Below, in pieces: positions 8,317 through 18,400 of a stretch of 64,000 nt of DNA. A program made the position numbers and the translations under genes. This DNA comes from Nocardia sp. MH4. Lineage in GTDB: Bacteria > Actinomycetota > Actinomycetes > Mycobacteriales > Mycobacteriaceae. How positions within the stretch are numbered: the first letter of the stretch is position 1; each line of letters opens with the position of its first letter. The stretch spans positions 1 through 64,000 of the forward strand of contig NZ_LPNR01000098.1 of NCBI RefSeq assembly GCF_019266065.1, written 5' to 3'. Below the pieces are notes generated by a model, which was not told where the DNA came from, made no database searches, and worked only from the letters and a program-made list of their open reading frames with translations.

Positions 8317-9072
8317 ATGCTCACCGTGACACCCGCCCTCGACTGGGACTGGGCCACCCACACCGGCGGGAATCTCACCCCCGCCCAGCGCCGCGCCCTC
8401 ACCGTCGGCTTGCTCCGCGTCTCACCCGCGCTGGTATCCGGCCGGCTCCGGCAGGCGCTGGGCCGTCGCGGCACCGGGCGGCTGGCGCTGGCCGAACTGC
8501 GTCTGCCCGACACCGCGCTCGCCCGGGCTGCCGAAATCGAGGCGCGCGAACAGCTCTCGGACACGATGCTGGCGCACTCGTACCGCACCTACTTCTTCGC
8601 ACGCGCCCTCGCCGAGCTCGACAGCGTCGACTACGACGACGAGATCGGCTACGTGGCCAGCCTGCTGCACGACCTGAAGCTCGAAACGCCCACTCCAGGT
8701 AGATGTTTCGCGGTGGTCGGCGGTGAGACGGCGAACGATTTCGCGGTCCGCCACGGCGCGCCCGCCGACCGTGCCGAGGCGATCGGCGCGGCGATCGCGG
8801 CCCACCTGAATCCGGACGCGGCCGAAAACCTCGGCGAGCCGGGCGGTTTCGTCTCCGCGGGCGCCTCGGTCGACGTCCTGGGCCGACGGCTGGCCGACCT
8901 CGACGCCGGCTTCGTCGACGACCTGCTCGTGCGGCACCCACGTCAGGACTTCAAGCGACACCTCATCGCCTGCTTCACCGCCGAGGCCGCCGCCGTCCCC
9001 GCGGGCCGCGTCCACTGGCTCACCGGCGCGGGCTTCCTGCCGATGATCAGGCACTCGCCGTTCGCCGAATAG
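8317..9072 (+). CDS. HD-domain metal-dependent hydrolase, cyanamide-hydratase-like
   Basis: 251 aa. ATG 8317 follows GGAGGAG by 7 nt; the frame is open for a further 900 nt upstream, but that is only the antisense shadow of the regulator. LAHSYRTYFFARAL and VASLLHDL give the H...HD signature of the HD superfamily, followed by AEAIGAAIAAHLN with a further metal-ligand His and a C-terminal FKRHLIACF segment. The HS-R-F pattern with a short HDL loop resembles the cyanamide hydratase branch rather than (p)ppGpp or cyclic nucleotide hydrolases. The partner is the GlxA-type regulator upstream; that family also contains nitrile and isonitrile-related members. The substrate is not determinable. Confidence 0.8.
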   Translation: MLTVTPALDWDWATHTGGNLTPAQRRALTVGLLRVSPALVSGRLRQALGRRGTGRLALAELRLPDTALARAAEIEAREQLSDTMLAHSYRTYFFARALAELDSVDYDDEIGYVASLLHDLKLETPTPGRCFAVVGGETANDFAVRHGAPADRAEAIGAAIAAHLNPDAAENLGEPGGFVSAGASVDVLGRRLADLDAGFVDDLLVRHPRQDFKRHLIACFTAEAAAVPAGRVHWLTGAGFLPMIRHSPFAE

Positions 9073-9076
9073 ACGA

Positions 9077-9108
9077 AACCGCCCGTACCGAACGCGGTAC
9101 GGGCGGTT
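9077..9108. terminator. Bidirectional terminator, 14-bp perfect stem
   Basis: AACCGCCCGTACCG and its exact complement flank a 4-nt AACG loop, between the convergent HD gene and pckG. There is no long T run, as is usual in GC-rich actinobacteria. Confidence 0.8.
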
Positions 9109-9126
9109 CGCCGTTCAGGGGGCGGA

Positions 9127-10959
9127 TCAGCCCAGGCGCTCCTTGAGGGCCTCGAACTCGTCGCGCACGCCCGAGGGCAGCTTGTCGCCGACGAACTGGA
9201 ACCACTCCTCGATCGACGGGATCTCGTTGCGCCACTCCTCGACGTTCACCGCGAGGGCCTCGTCGACATCGGCGACGACCACGTCGAGGCCTTCCAGGTC
9301 CAGGTCGGCGGCCGACGGGACATTGCCCACCGCGGTCGCCTCGGCGCCCGAACGGCCCTCGATGCGGCCGACGATCCACTCCAGCACGCGGGAGTTCTCA
9401 CCGAATCCGGGCCACAGGAAGCGGCCGTCGGTGCCACGACGGAACCAGTTGACGTAGAAGATCTTCGGCAGCTTGTTCGCGTCGGCGTTCTTGCCGAGGT
9501 TGATCCAGTGGTTGAGGTAGTCGCCCACGTGGTAGCCGAGGAACGGCAGCATCGCCATCGGGTCGCGGCGGACGGTGCCGACCTTGCCCTCGGCGGCGGC
9601 GGTCTGCTCCGAGCCCATGGTGGCGCCCATGAACACGCCGTGCTCCCAGCCGAACGATTCGGTCACCAGCGGGACGGTGGTCTTGCGGCGACCGCCGAAC
9701 AGGATCGCCGAGATCGGCACACCCTGCGGGTCGTCCCACTCGGGGGCCAGGATCGGGCACTGCGACATCGGGGTGCAGTAGCGCGAGTTCGGGTGCGCGG
9801 CCAGGGTCTCCGACTCGCGGAGGTACCAGTCGTTGCCCTTCCAGTCGATCAGGTGATCGGGCTCGCCCTCGAGGCCCTCCCACCACACATCGTTGTCGTC
9901 GGTCAGGGCGACGTTGGTGTAGACGGTGTTGCCCGCCTCGATGGTGGCCATCGCGTTGGGGTTGGAGCTGCGGTTGGTGCCCGGCGCGACACCGAAGAAG
10001 CCGAACTCCGGGTTCACGGCGTAGAGCCGGCCGTCCTCACCGAACCGCATCCAGGCGATGTCGTCGCCCAGGGTCTCCGCGCGCCAGCCCGGGATGGTCG
10101 GCTGGATCATCGCGAGGTTGGTCTTGCCACAGGCGCTCGGGAACGCGGCGGCGACGTAGTAGTTCTTGCCCTCGGGCGAGATCAGCTTGAGGATCAGCAT
10201 GTGCTCGGCCAGCCAGCCCTCGTCGTGGGCCATGGCCGAGGCGATGCGCAGCGAGTAGCACTTCTTGCCGAGCAGGGCGTTGCCGCCGTAGCCGGAGCCG
10301 AAGGACCAGATCTCGCGGTCCTCGGGGAAGTGGGTGATGTACTTGGTGTCGCTGCACGGCCACGGCACGTCGGCCTGGCCCTCGGCCAGCGGGGCGCCCA
10401 CCGAGTGCAGCGCCTTCACGAACGGCTTGTCGGTGCCCAGCTTGTCCAGCGCGGCCTGGCCCATGCGGGTCATCACGCGCATCGACACGACGACGTACTC
10501 GGAATCGGTGATCTCCACGCCCAGCTTGGGGTCCTCGGCACCGAGTGGGCCCATGCAGAACGGCACCACGTACATGGTGCGGCCCTTCATCGAGCCGCGG
10601 TACAGCTCGGTCATGGTGGCGCGCATCTCGGCGGGGTCGACCCAGTTGTTGGTCGGACCGGCGTCGGCCTCGGTCTTGGAGCAGATGTAGGTGCGCGACT
10701 CGACGCGGGCGACGTCGGACGGGTCCGACAGCGCTAGGAACGAGTTCGGCTTCTTCTTCTCGTCGAGCTTCTTGAAGGTGCCCGCCTCGACCAGCTGAGT
10801 GGTCAGGCGATCCCATTCCGCGTCGGAGCCGTCGGCCCAGACCACGCGATCCGGCTGAGTGAGCTCTGCGACTTCCTGTACCCAGGCGAGCAGTTCACTG
10901 TGCTCGGTCGGCGCGGTGCCGTCGGATCCACGAAGACCAGGAATGGTCGCTGAGGTCAT
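9127..10959 (-). CDS. pckG: Phosphoenolpyruvate carboxykinase (GTP)
   Basis: 610 aa from ATG 10959, with AGGAGA 6 nt upstream. It converts oxaloacetate and GTP to PEP, CO2 and GDP, the entry to gluconeogenesis, essential for growth on fatty acids. Visible signatures: the P-loop and reactive Cys in [13 protein letters not shown] (C277), [31 protein letters not shown], the FGGRRK motif, and [17 protein letters not shown]. Length matches the GTP class, about 600 aa, not the ATP class. A monocistronic unit followed by the 9077 hairpin. The 240-nt upstream region contains the palindrome GTCCATGGAC (about 11079-11088), of unknown meaning. Confidence 0.98.
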   Translation of the reverse strand: MTSATIPGLRGSDGTAPTEHSELLAWVQEVAELTQPDRVVWADGSDAEWDRLTTQLVEAGTFKKLDEKKKPNSFLALSDPSDVARVESRTYICSKTEADAGPTNNWVDPAEMRATMTELYRGSMKGRTMYVVPFCMGPLGAEDPKLGVEITDSEYVVVSMRVMTRMGQAALDKLGTDKPFVKALHSVGAPLAEGQADVPWPCSDTKYITHFPEDREIWSFGSGYGGNALLGKKCYSLRIASAMAHDEGWLAEHMLILKLISPEGKNYYVAAAFPSACGKTNLAMIQPTIPGWRAETLGDDIAWMRFGEDGRLYAVNPEFGFFGVAPGTNRSSNPNAMATIEAGNTVYTNVALTDDNDVWWEGLEGEPDHLIDWKGNDWYLRESETLAAHPNSRYCTPMSQCPILAPEWDDPQGVPISAILFGGRRKTTVPLVTESFGWEHGVFMGATMGSEQTAAAEGKVGTVRRDPMAMLPFLGYHVGDYLNHWINLGKNADANKLPKIFYVNWFRRGTDGRFLWPGFGENSRVLEWIVGRIEGRSGAEATAVGNVPSAADLDLEGLDVVVADVDEALAVNVEEWRNEIPSIEEWFQFVGDKLPSGVRDEFEALKERLG

Positions 10960-11199
10960 GAAAACTCTCCTGAGATGGGCGGTTCTTCGATGCGAAGTCC
11001 ATCGATCGCCACCGGGCGGGAAGGCGTCCGCAGCGAACCAACCACCGCACAACCCCAAATGGACGGCGTACAGCGACGTCCATGGACGGAGGCCGCGCAT
11101 CGACTGGCACGGAGCGGACGCCCAGGTTCCTGGTTAAAGGTTAACGCGATATGACGATCGATACGGAATCGGGTTCCCTAATAACTACCCACAGGTCGA

Positions 11200-12675
11200 T
11201 CACCCAATCTCGGCCTCGGCGCGTTCCAGCGCGGCGAGGTCTCGCTCGCACGCCGCCAGCTGAGCCGGGCGCTCGGCGACGAGGCGCCGCGCGAGGCTGT
11301 CCAGCTCCCCGACCCGGCGGTCGACCGCGACCGCGCGCGCCGTCGATTCCCGGATGACGTGCTCGGCCAATTCTGCCTCGACATCCACCAGAACCGCGGC
11401 GACACGCTGCTCCAGCTGGGCTTTCACATTCACCAGCGCCTCGGCCACCCACTGCGAGAGGTGGTTGCGCTCGGCCAGCTGACCCCGCGCGCGCACCACC
11501 CAATAGGCCGCGCCCGCACCGAGCAGCAGCGTCACCGGGACGCTCGCGGCGTCCAGCGCGGGCACGAGCGACAGCGGCGCGACGACCAGGCGACCGAGGC
11601 CGACGCCAGCCGACGCGCCGAGCGCGATCATGAGGTGATCTTCGACACCACGGTGCCGCGGCTCGGGCTCGGGGCCGACCTTCGGGGCCGGATCGTGCCT
11701 GCGTGCGGCGGGTGCCGTGGTGCCGACGCGGCGCGCGGTCTCGATGACTCTGGCGTCGATCGCGGTGTCGACCGCCACCGACAGCTCGGCGGCGGCCTGC
11801 TGTAGTCGCTGTGGGTAGGCGCGCAGCTCGGCGCGGTCGCAGCGGTCGAGTTCGGCGCGCGAGCGGGTGTGCAGGGCTCGCACCAGTGCGCCGACCTCGG
11901 TGGTGAGGTCGACGCGGGCCAGCTGGACCTGGCTGCGCACCGCCGACAGGCCGGTCTGGCGGCCGCCGTCGCGCTCGGCCAGCAGCGCGACCCGTTCCGC
12001 CCGCAGCCGGGTCGACTCCGCGCCGGACCGCAGCGCGGTGACCTGCTCGGTGATCCTGGCCCTGGTGTCGGTGAACACCCTGGTCAGCACGACCGAACGG
12101 CGCGCGGTGCCGTCGGTGGTCCGGTGCGCCGTCGCCGCGGCGAGCGCGGCGTGCAGGGCCGCAAGGCCGGAGCGGTCGAGCAGGGCGGAGTCGTCGGCGG
12201 CGCGGGCCGCGGCGGACAGGCGGGCCGAGACCGGCAGGATCGGCAGGTCGGTGACCCCGCGGGCCGCGAGCAGGGCGAGGCTGCGCTCGCGGATCGCCTG
12301 CCAGTCCTGATAGGCGTGGAAGCCGTTCATGGCGAGCACGATCCGCTGACCGGCGGCGCGCAGGCGCTCGATCAGGACCAGCATGTCGGCGCCGAGCACG
12401 CTGCCCGCGTCGAAGACGATCAGGGCGGTGGGCGGATCGGCCGACGCGGTGACGGCGGCCGGATCGGTCAGGTCGACGCGTGGTTCGAAGCGGGCCAGCT
12501 CGGTGCGCAGCAGGGTGGTGTTGGCGTCGTCGACCGCGTAGAAGGCGACGGTGGAGCCGGTGCCGGCCTGGTCCATCGCGCGCAGCAGGGCCGAGCCCTG
12601 CGGATTCCACCGCTCGACGACGGCGGCGAGCTCGTCGGACAGCGGCGGGTCGGCCGGTTGGTCAGAGCCCGGCAC
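11200..12675 (-). CDS. Dynamin-like pseudo-GTPase with membrane hairpin, Rv0210-like
   Basis: 491 aa from GTG 12675, overlapping the stop of the upstream gene by 14 nt, so the two are translationally coupled. The fold pattern of a dynamin/IniC-type GTPase is visible (beta strands AFYAV, ALIVFDAG, IVLAMNG), but the P-loop position reads AVDDANTTLL with no GK[ST], and the NKxD position reads NGFH. Residues 200-330 are long helices, 345-400 contain two hydrophobic helices, and 400-491 are helical, consistent with a membrane-tethered mechanochemical stalk. It matches the Rv0209-Rv0210 pair next to pckA in M. tuberculosis. Probably cannot bind GTP itself; a partner role is inferred. Confidence 0.72.
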   Translation of the reverse strand: MPGSDQPADPPLSDELAAVVERWNPQGSALLRAMDQAGTGSTVAFYAVDDANTTLLRTELARFEPRVDLTDPAAVTASADPPTALIVFDAGSVLGADMLVLIERLRAAGQRIVLAMNGFHAYQDWQAIRERSLALLAARGVTDLPILPVSARLSAAARAADDSALLDRSGLAALHAALAAATAHRTTDGTARRSVVLTRVFTDTRARITEQVTALRSGAESTRLRAERVALLAERDGGRQTGLSAVRSQVQLARVDLTTEVGALVRALHTRSRAELDRCDRAELRAYPQRLQQAAAELSVAVDTAIDARVIETARRVGTTAPAARRHDPAPKVGPEPEPRHRGVEDHLMIALGASAGVGLGRLVVAPLSLVPALDAASVPVTLLLGAGAAYWVVRARGQLAERNHLSQWVAEALVNVKAQLEQRVAAVLVDVEAELAEHVIRESTARAVAVDRRVGELDSLARRLVAERPAQLAACERDLAALERAEAEIG

Positions 12676-13771
12676 TTGTCATCCGTTCCCAGGCGCGCAC
12701 GTAGCCGTTGTGCACGCGCAGGGCGGCGCGGCGGGCGGCGGGCGGCATATCGCTGGAGACCACGGCCCGCCAGCGGGACGCGCGCGCGAGCGCCTCGTCG
12801 GCGTCGGCCGGTGCGGGCGAGGGGTAACCGGCGGCCAGGTGGGCGACCTGCGGGCAGGCCAGTCCGGCGCACAGTCCGGCCCACAGCGCGTCGTCACCGG
12901 CGAGGTACTGCTCGATCAGCTCGCGGGCGTGGCCGCCGTCGGCGGGGACGGCGCGCGCGGCGAGGCGGACCAGCTCGTCGAGCAGTTCGCCCCCGCGCAC
13001 CGCTTCCACCTGCTCGTAGCGGCGGTGCACGAGCCGGTGCAGCGGGTCGACACCGCCCGCCGAGTGCAGGATCTGGATCAGCGCGGCCGAGGTCAGATCG
13101 GGGTCGGCGCGCAGGGCGGTGAGGGCGCAGTCCACGCCGTAGAGGTCCCAGTGGGCGATCAGCCGCCTGCGCGCGTCCTGATCGGAGCCGGTGCCGATGA
13201 ACAGATCGGCCGACAGCACCGACGGCACATCCGGGCCGACCGCCAGGCGACGCAGGTCGGACAGGTCGGCCGCGTCCACCGCGCCCGCCCTGGTCCGCGC
13301 GGCCACCGAAGCGACGACGGGCACGACCGGCAGCCCGAGTTCGCGCGCGGACCGCTCGGCGGCCGCGACCGCGTCACCCCAGCGGGCCCCCACCGCGTCG
13401 GCCTTGTTCAGCACCACGACCCCGCGCCCCGGCGGCAGCGTGGCGAGCACGCGGTGGTCGGCGGCCTGCGGCGCACCGGCCAGGACATAGACGACGAGGT
13501 CACCGTCGAGCACCGGATCCGGCTGGTCGGGCTGATCGACCGGCGCGGTCTCCTCCGCCGACAGCAACGCCAGCGCCCGCAGCACGGTGGACCGCCCGCT
13601 CAGCGCCCGTCCCGCGACCTGGATGTGCAGCGGCCTGCGCCGCCGCGCGACCGCGGCGGCCAGCTGCTCGGCGATCGCCGGATCGGTCCCCCGACCGGTC
13701 CGCAGCGCCGAGATCAGCTGGTCGAGCTGGTCAGATGTCCGTGACTGCGCGGATTCGGTGACTGTCGACAT
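12662..13771 (-). CDS. GTPase-like protein, Rv0209-like
   Basis: 369 aa from ATG 13771 (AAGGGGG upstream); an ATG at 13798 is an alternative. The P-loop region VAGRALSGRST keeps GxxxxG-x-[ST] but has Arg60 for the catalytic Lys. VVYVLAGAP precedes VVVLNKAD (N122-D125), the guanine-specifying G4 motif, which is intact. The C-terminal 170 residues are helical. It therefore may bind guanine nucleotide weakly and hydrolyse poorly. It is coupled to the 491-aa partner downstream, as in mycobacteria. No function is known to me beyond this fold-level assignment. Confidence 0.72.
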   Translation of the reverse strand: MSTVTESAQSRTSDQLDQLISALRTGRGTDPAIAEQLAAAVARRRRPLHIQVAGRALSGRSTVLRALALLSAEETAPVDQPDQPDPVLDGDLVVYVLAGAPQAADHRVLATLPPGRGVVVLNKADAVGARWGDAVAAAERSARELGLPVVPVVASVAARTRAGAVDAADLSDLRRLAVGPDVPSVLSADLFIGTGSDQDARRRLIAHWDLYGVDCALTALRADPDLTSAALIQILHSAGGVDPLHRLVHRRYEQVEAVRGGELLDELVRLAARAVPADGGHARELIEQYLAGDDALWAGLCAGLACPQVAHLAAGYPSPAPADADEALARASRWRAVVSSDMPPAARRAALRVHNGYVRAWERMTSAGL

Positions 13772-13937
13772 TCTGCGCACCCCCTTTTCGGAGGGCATTC
13801 TGTCAGATCCGGGGGTCGGCGGCCGTCGGGAACCGTCTGCCGACCTGGGGCAACACCGCCGCTACACCGCACCGATCCCCGGCGCGCGGTCCGGGCGGGC
13901 GCACGCGCCTGCGACGTAGCTCCGCGCATGCTGGACA

Positions 13938-14771
13938 ATGGACGGCGTGAACGACGCCGCCAACCACCCTGTCGAGTCGGTGCCGGGGCAGCCGTCCACC
14001 GGCTCGGCCCATCCCAAGCTGTCCGAGATACCGCACGAGGCGGGCCGCCGCTCGACCACGGGCTCCCGGCTCTATCCCCGCGTCACGAGCTTCCGCTCGC
14101 GGCGCGGCGCGCTGACGCCGAATCAGCAGGTCTCCTGGGAGCGCACCTGGCCGGTGATCGGTCGCGACGTCGCCAACGAGCCGCTCGACGCCGACGCCTG
14201 GTTCGGGCGCAGCGCTCCGCTGGTCATCGAGATCGGCTGCGGCACCGGTACCGCCACGGCCGCGATGGCCCAGGCCGAACCGCACCTGAACCTGATCGGC
14301 ATCGAGGTGTACCAGCCGGGTCTGGCCCAGCTGGTCTGCCAGATCGAGCGCGAGGAGATCGGTAACATCCGGTTGCTGCGCGGCGACGCTGTCGACGTGC
14401 TGGAGAACATGGTTGCCCCGGAGTCGCTGACCGGCGTCCGCGTGTTCTTCCCCGACCCGTGGCCCAAGGCCCGCCACCACAAGCGGCGGCTGCTGCAGGC
14501 GCCGACCTTCGCCCTGATCGCCAGCAGGCTGAAGCCGGGCGGCGTGCTGCACGTCGCCACCGACCACGCCGATTACGCCGAGCACATCCTCGAAGTAGGC
14601 TCGGCGGAACCGCTGCTCACCGGCCTGAACGACACCACGGGCGGCGACAGCGCGGCCAACCGCGTCACCGCGCCGATCGGTTTCGAACGGCCCGTCACCA
14701 AGTTCGAGGGCAAAGGCCTGCGTGCCGGTAGCGCCATCAACGAGTTCATATGGGGGAAGATCGACAGATGA
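13938..14771 (+). CDS. trmB: tRNA (guanine-N7-)-methyltransferase
   Basis: 277 aa. It methylates G46 of tRNA using SAM. LVIEIGCGTGTATAAMA is motif I, IGIEVYQPGLAQL the acidic loop, and VRVFFPDPWPKARHHKRRLLQ the signature PDPWPKxRHxKRR that defines TrmB. The C-terminal TKFEGKGLRAGSAINEFIW is also typical. An N-terminal extension of about 50 residues is mycolata-like. ATG 13938 or GTG 13947 could start it. Its stop overlaps the next ATG (ATGA at 14768), linking it to the NYN and mmpL3 genes. Confidence 0.97.
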   Translation: MDGVNDAANHPVESVPGQPSTGSAHPKLSEIPHEAGRRSTTGSRLYPRVTSFRSRRGALTPNQQVSWERTWPVIGRDVANEPLDADAWFGRSAPLVIEIGCGTGTATAAMAQAEPHLNLIGIEVYQPGLAQLVCQIEREEIGNIRLLRGDAVDVLENMVAPESLTGVRVFFPDPWPKARHHKRRLLQAPTFALIASRLKPGGVLHVATDHADYAEHILEVGSAEPLLTGLNDTTGGDSAANRVTAPIGFERPVTKFEGKGLRAGSAINEFIWGKIDR

Positions 14772-15490
14772 GCGTGAGTGAGATCGCCACCGAGATGCCG
14801 GATATCGCCCAGGGAGCAGCCGGCAGCGAGGCGTTGAGCAGTTCCGGCTCCGATGTCCGACGCGTCCTGCTCGTCTGGGACGCGCCGAACCTCGACATGG
14901 GACTCGGCGCCATCCTCGGTGGTCGTCCCACCGCCGCCTATCGTCCCCGTTTCGACGCGCTCGGCCGCTGGCTGCTCGCGCGCACGGCCGAGCTGTCGGT
15001 CGGCGCGAAGGGCCGCATCGAAGCCGAGGCCACCGTCTTCACCAATATCGCTCCCGGCACCGCCGACGTGGTCCGGCCGTGGGTCGAGGCCTTACGCAAC
15101 GTCGGTTTCGCGGTCTTCGCGAAACCGAAGATCGACGAGGACTCCGACGTCGACGCCGACATGCTGGCGCACATCGCGATGCGCGAGCGCGACGGCGGTC
15201 TGGCGGGCATCATGGTGGCCTCGGCCGACGGTCAGGCCTTCCGCGAACCACTGGAAGCCATCGCCGCCAAGGGAATCCCTGCTCAGGTTCTCGGTTTCCG
15301 TGAGCACGCGAGTTGGGCGGTGACTTCCGATACTCTCGAGTTCGTCGACCTCGAGGACATCCCGGGAGTATTCCGGGAGCCGCTACCGCGGGTGAGCCTC
15401 GATTCGCTGCCCGACGAGGGTGCCTGGCTGCAGCCTTTCCGGCCGCTGTCGGCACTACTCACGTCTCGCCCTGGTCAAGGAGTCGCTTAA
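14768..15490 (+). CDS. NYN-domain (PIN-like) nuclease family protein, Rv0207c-like
   Basis: 240 aa. ATG 14768 lies in an ATGA overlap with trmB. RRVLLVWDAPNLDMGLGAIL carries the first acidic residue of the LabA/NYN fold (D-x-x-N), KIDEDSDVDADMLAHIAM the second acidic cluster, and IMVASADGQAF the third, so the metal site looks complete. NYN domains are PIN-like RNases. mmpL3 starts directly after its TAA stop, a conserved arrangement in mycolata. Whether it cuts RNA or acts with MmpL3 at the pole is unknown. Confidence 0.85.
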   Translation: MSVSEIATEMPDIAQGAAGSEALSSSGSDVRRVLLVWDAPNLDMGLGAILGGRPTAAYRPRFDALGRWLLARTAELSVGAKGRIEAEATVFTNIAPGTADVVRPWVEALRNVGFAVFAKPKIDEDSDVDADMLAHIAMRERDGGLAGIMVASADGQAFREPLEAIAAKGIPAQVLGFREHASWAVTSDTLEFVDLEDIPGVFREPLPRVSLDSLPDEGAWLQPFRPLSALLTSRPGQGVA

Positions 15491-18400
15491 GTGTTCACCC
15501 GCTGGGGCGATCTGGTCTATCGGTTCCGCTTCGCCGTCATCGGTGTGGTCGGTGCTGCCATGTTGGCGCTGGGCGCCTACGGCACGGGTCTCGGCGATCG
15601 CCTGACGCAGAGCGGCTGGTTCGACCCGGGCTCGGAATCGGTGCAGGGCGCGCAGATCGCCGACGGCGCGTTCGGGCGCGATCACATGGCCGATGTGATC
15701 GTGATGTACAACGCCCCCGAGGGCAAGACGATCGACGACCCGGATTTCCAGAAGAAGGTCGTCGACAACCTGACCTCGCTGGTCGCCGAGTATCCCGATC
15801 AGATCGGCAAGATCAACGGCACCTACTGGAAGGTGGGCGACGCGCCCTCCGCGCCGTCGGCGTTCGGGTCCAAGGACAAGAAGCACGCGTTCGCCTCGAT
15901 CGCCATCGTCGGTGACAACGACTCCACCAGCATGGCCAACTACCGGGTGGTGGCCGACGCCTTCTACATCCCCGGCGTGGACGTGGAGGTCTCGGGCCTC
16001 CAGCCGCTCGGTGTCACGCTCAACGACACCATCGCGCACGACACCAAGCGGATGGAAGTGCTGGCGCTGCCCGCCGTGGCGATCCTGCTGTTCTTCATCT
16101 TCGGCGGCATCGTCGCGGCCGCGCTGCCGCTGGTCATCGGCGGCCTGACGATCCTCGGCGCGACCGGCCTGGTGATGGTGCTGTCCAACTTCACCGAGGT
16201 CAACTCGTTCGTCACCGGCGTCGTCTCGATGATCGGTCTCGGCCTCGCGATCGACTACGGCCTGTTCATCGTGAGTCGCTTCCGCGAGGAACTGGCCGAG
16301 GGCTACGACACCAAGGCCGCCGTGCGGCGATCGGTGGTCACGGCCGGGCGAACGGTCGTGTTCTCCGCGACGATGATCATCGCCAGCCTCGGCGGCGTTC
16401 TGCTGTTCCCGCAGGGGTTCCTGCGTTCGGTCGCCTACGGCACCATCGCGACCGTCTCCCTCGCCGCGCTCACCGCGGTGACGATCCTGCCCGCCATGTT
16501 GGCGGTGCTCGGTCCGCGCGTCGACATGCTCGGCCTCAAGCGATTCCGCAAGAACAAGACCGCCGAGCAGATCGAGAACGGTTTCTGGGGCAACCTCACC
16601 CGGTGGGTGATGAAGCACCCGCTCAAGATCGCGATCCCGGTCACGGTCGGCCTGCTGTTGCTGATCATCCCGGTCAAGAATCTCGCCTTCGGCGGCATCA
16701 ACGAGAAGTACCTGCCGCCGGACAACGAGACCCGTGTCGCGCTCGAGCACTTCTACGAGGTCTTCCCGCAGAAGAAGACCGACCCCATCCAGCTCGTCTT
16801 CGTCGTCGGGTCCGGCGACAAGGCCGACACCGACGCCATCGGCCAGGTGTGGAAGCAAGCCAACCAGGCGCCCGGTCTGGTCGGCCCCTTCAGCGTGCCG
16901 TCGAACCCGCAGGACAACCGGACGATCTATCGGACCTCGGCGACCCTGGTCGATCCCACCGGCGGCGCCGAACCGACCATCGACTATCTGCGGTCGATCG
17001 AGGTCCCCGACGGCGTCGAGATGTACGTCACGGGTCAGCCCGCGCTCATGGCCGACAGTATCGACACGCTGCTCGGGCTGATGCCGTGGATGATCTTGAT
17101 CGTGCTGTTCAGCACCTTCGTGCTGATGTTCCTGACGTTCGGTTCGCTGGTGCTGCCGATCAAGGCCGCGTTGATGAGCGCGCTCGGCCTCGGCTCGACG
17201 CTGGGCATCCTGACCTGGATCTTCATCGACGGCAACGGCTCCGGGCTGCTGAACTTCACCCCGCAACCGATCAGCGCGCCGGTCTTGATGCTGATCATCG
17301 CGATCATCTACGGCCTGTCGACCGACTACGAGGTCTTCCTGCTCTCCCGCATGGTGGAGGCGCGCGCGCAGGGCGCGTCGACCACCGAGGCGGTACGGAT
17401 CGGCACCGCCCAGACCGGCCGCATCATCACCGCCGCCGCGTTGATCCTGCTGGTGGTGACCGGCGCGTTCGCGTTCTCCGACATGGTGATGATGCAGTAC
17501 ATCGCCTACGGCATGATCGCGGCGCTGTTCATCGACGCGACCGTGCTGCGCATGCTGCTGGTGCCCGCGATCATGAAGCTGCTCGGCGACGACTGCTGGT
17601 GGGCGCCGAAGTGGATGAAGCGGATCCAGGAGCGGATCGGCCTCGGCGAGCCCATCCTCGACGACGAGCGTCCGCAGAAGGGCGCCGTGGTCGACCTGGT
17701 GAAGACCACGCCGATCACCGATCCGCCGACCATGCAGATGACGGCGGTCCCCGACAGCAAGCTGGCCAAGACCCCGCGCCGCCCGCGCACGGTCGCCGAG
17801 ATCGAGGCCGAGGCGCCGACCGCGCACCTGGACAAGATCACCGACCACACCGACCCCGCCGAGCCCGCCCGGCCGCGGCCGCCGATGTCGCCCGATCCGA
17901 CGCGGCCACGCGCGCCGATGCTGTCCGGTGAGCCGACCCGCGTGCTCCCGGTGGCCAAGCCCGGCGCCGAACCGCCCGCGCCCGCAGCGGATTCGGCCGC
18001 GAAGCCGCCGGAGCACCCGGCGCCGCCGATGTTCACCAGCGGTGAGCCGACCCAGATCCTGCCGGTCGTCAAGCCCGGCGCCGAACCGCCCGCGCCCGAT
18101 GACGCGGCGCCCGGACCGGATGCGCCGCGCGGCGACGCGGGTTTCCGTGCGCCGGAGGCGAATTCCGGTGTGCCCGGTACCCCCGGCGACTCCGGGGTGA
18201 TCGGTGGCGACAGCACCGGACCCGCGACCGACGGCGTCATCGGCGGACTCGACCCGTCCCCGAACGGCCGCGATTCCGCGCCGCCGCGTGGGTCATCACG
18301 AGTGCAGCCGCCCACCGGCTATCCTCCGTCCGCGCCGCGCGTGTCGACTCCGGGTGACGCGTCCGGATTCGGCGCGCCCACCGAGGATTCCGGCGCGCGG

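Noticed and set aside
15455..18016. 853-codon open frame antisense to mmpL3
   Set aside because: His/Asp/Arg-rich shadow of the transporter frame with no membrane or domain pattern.
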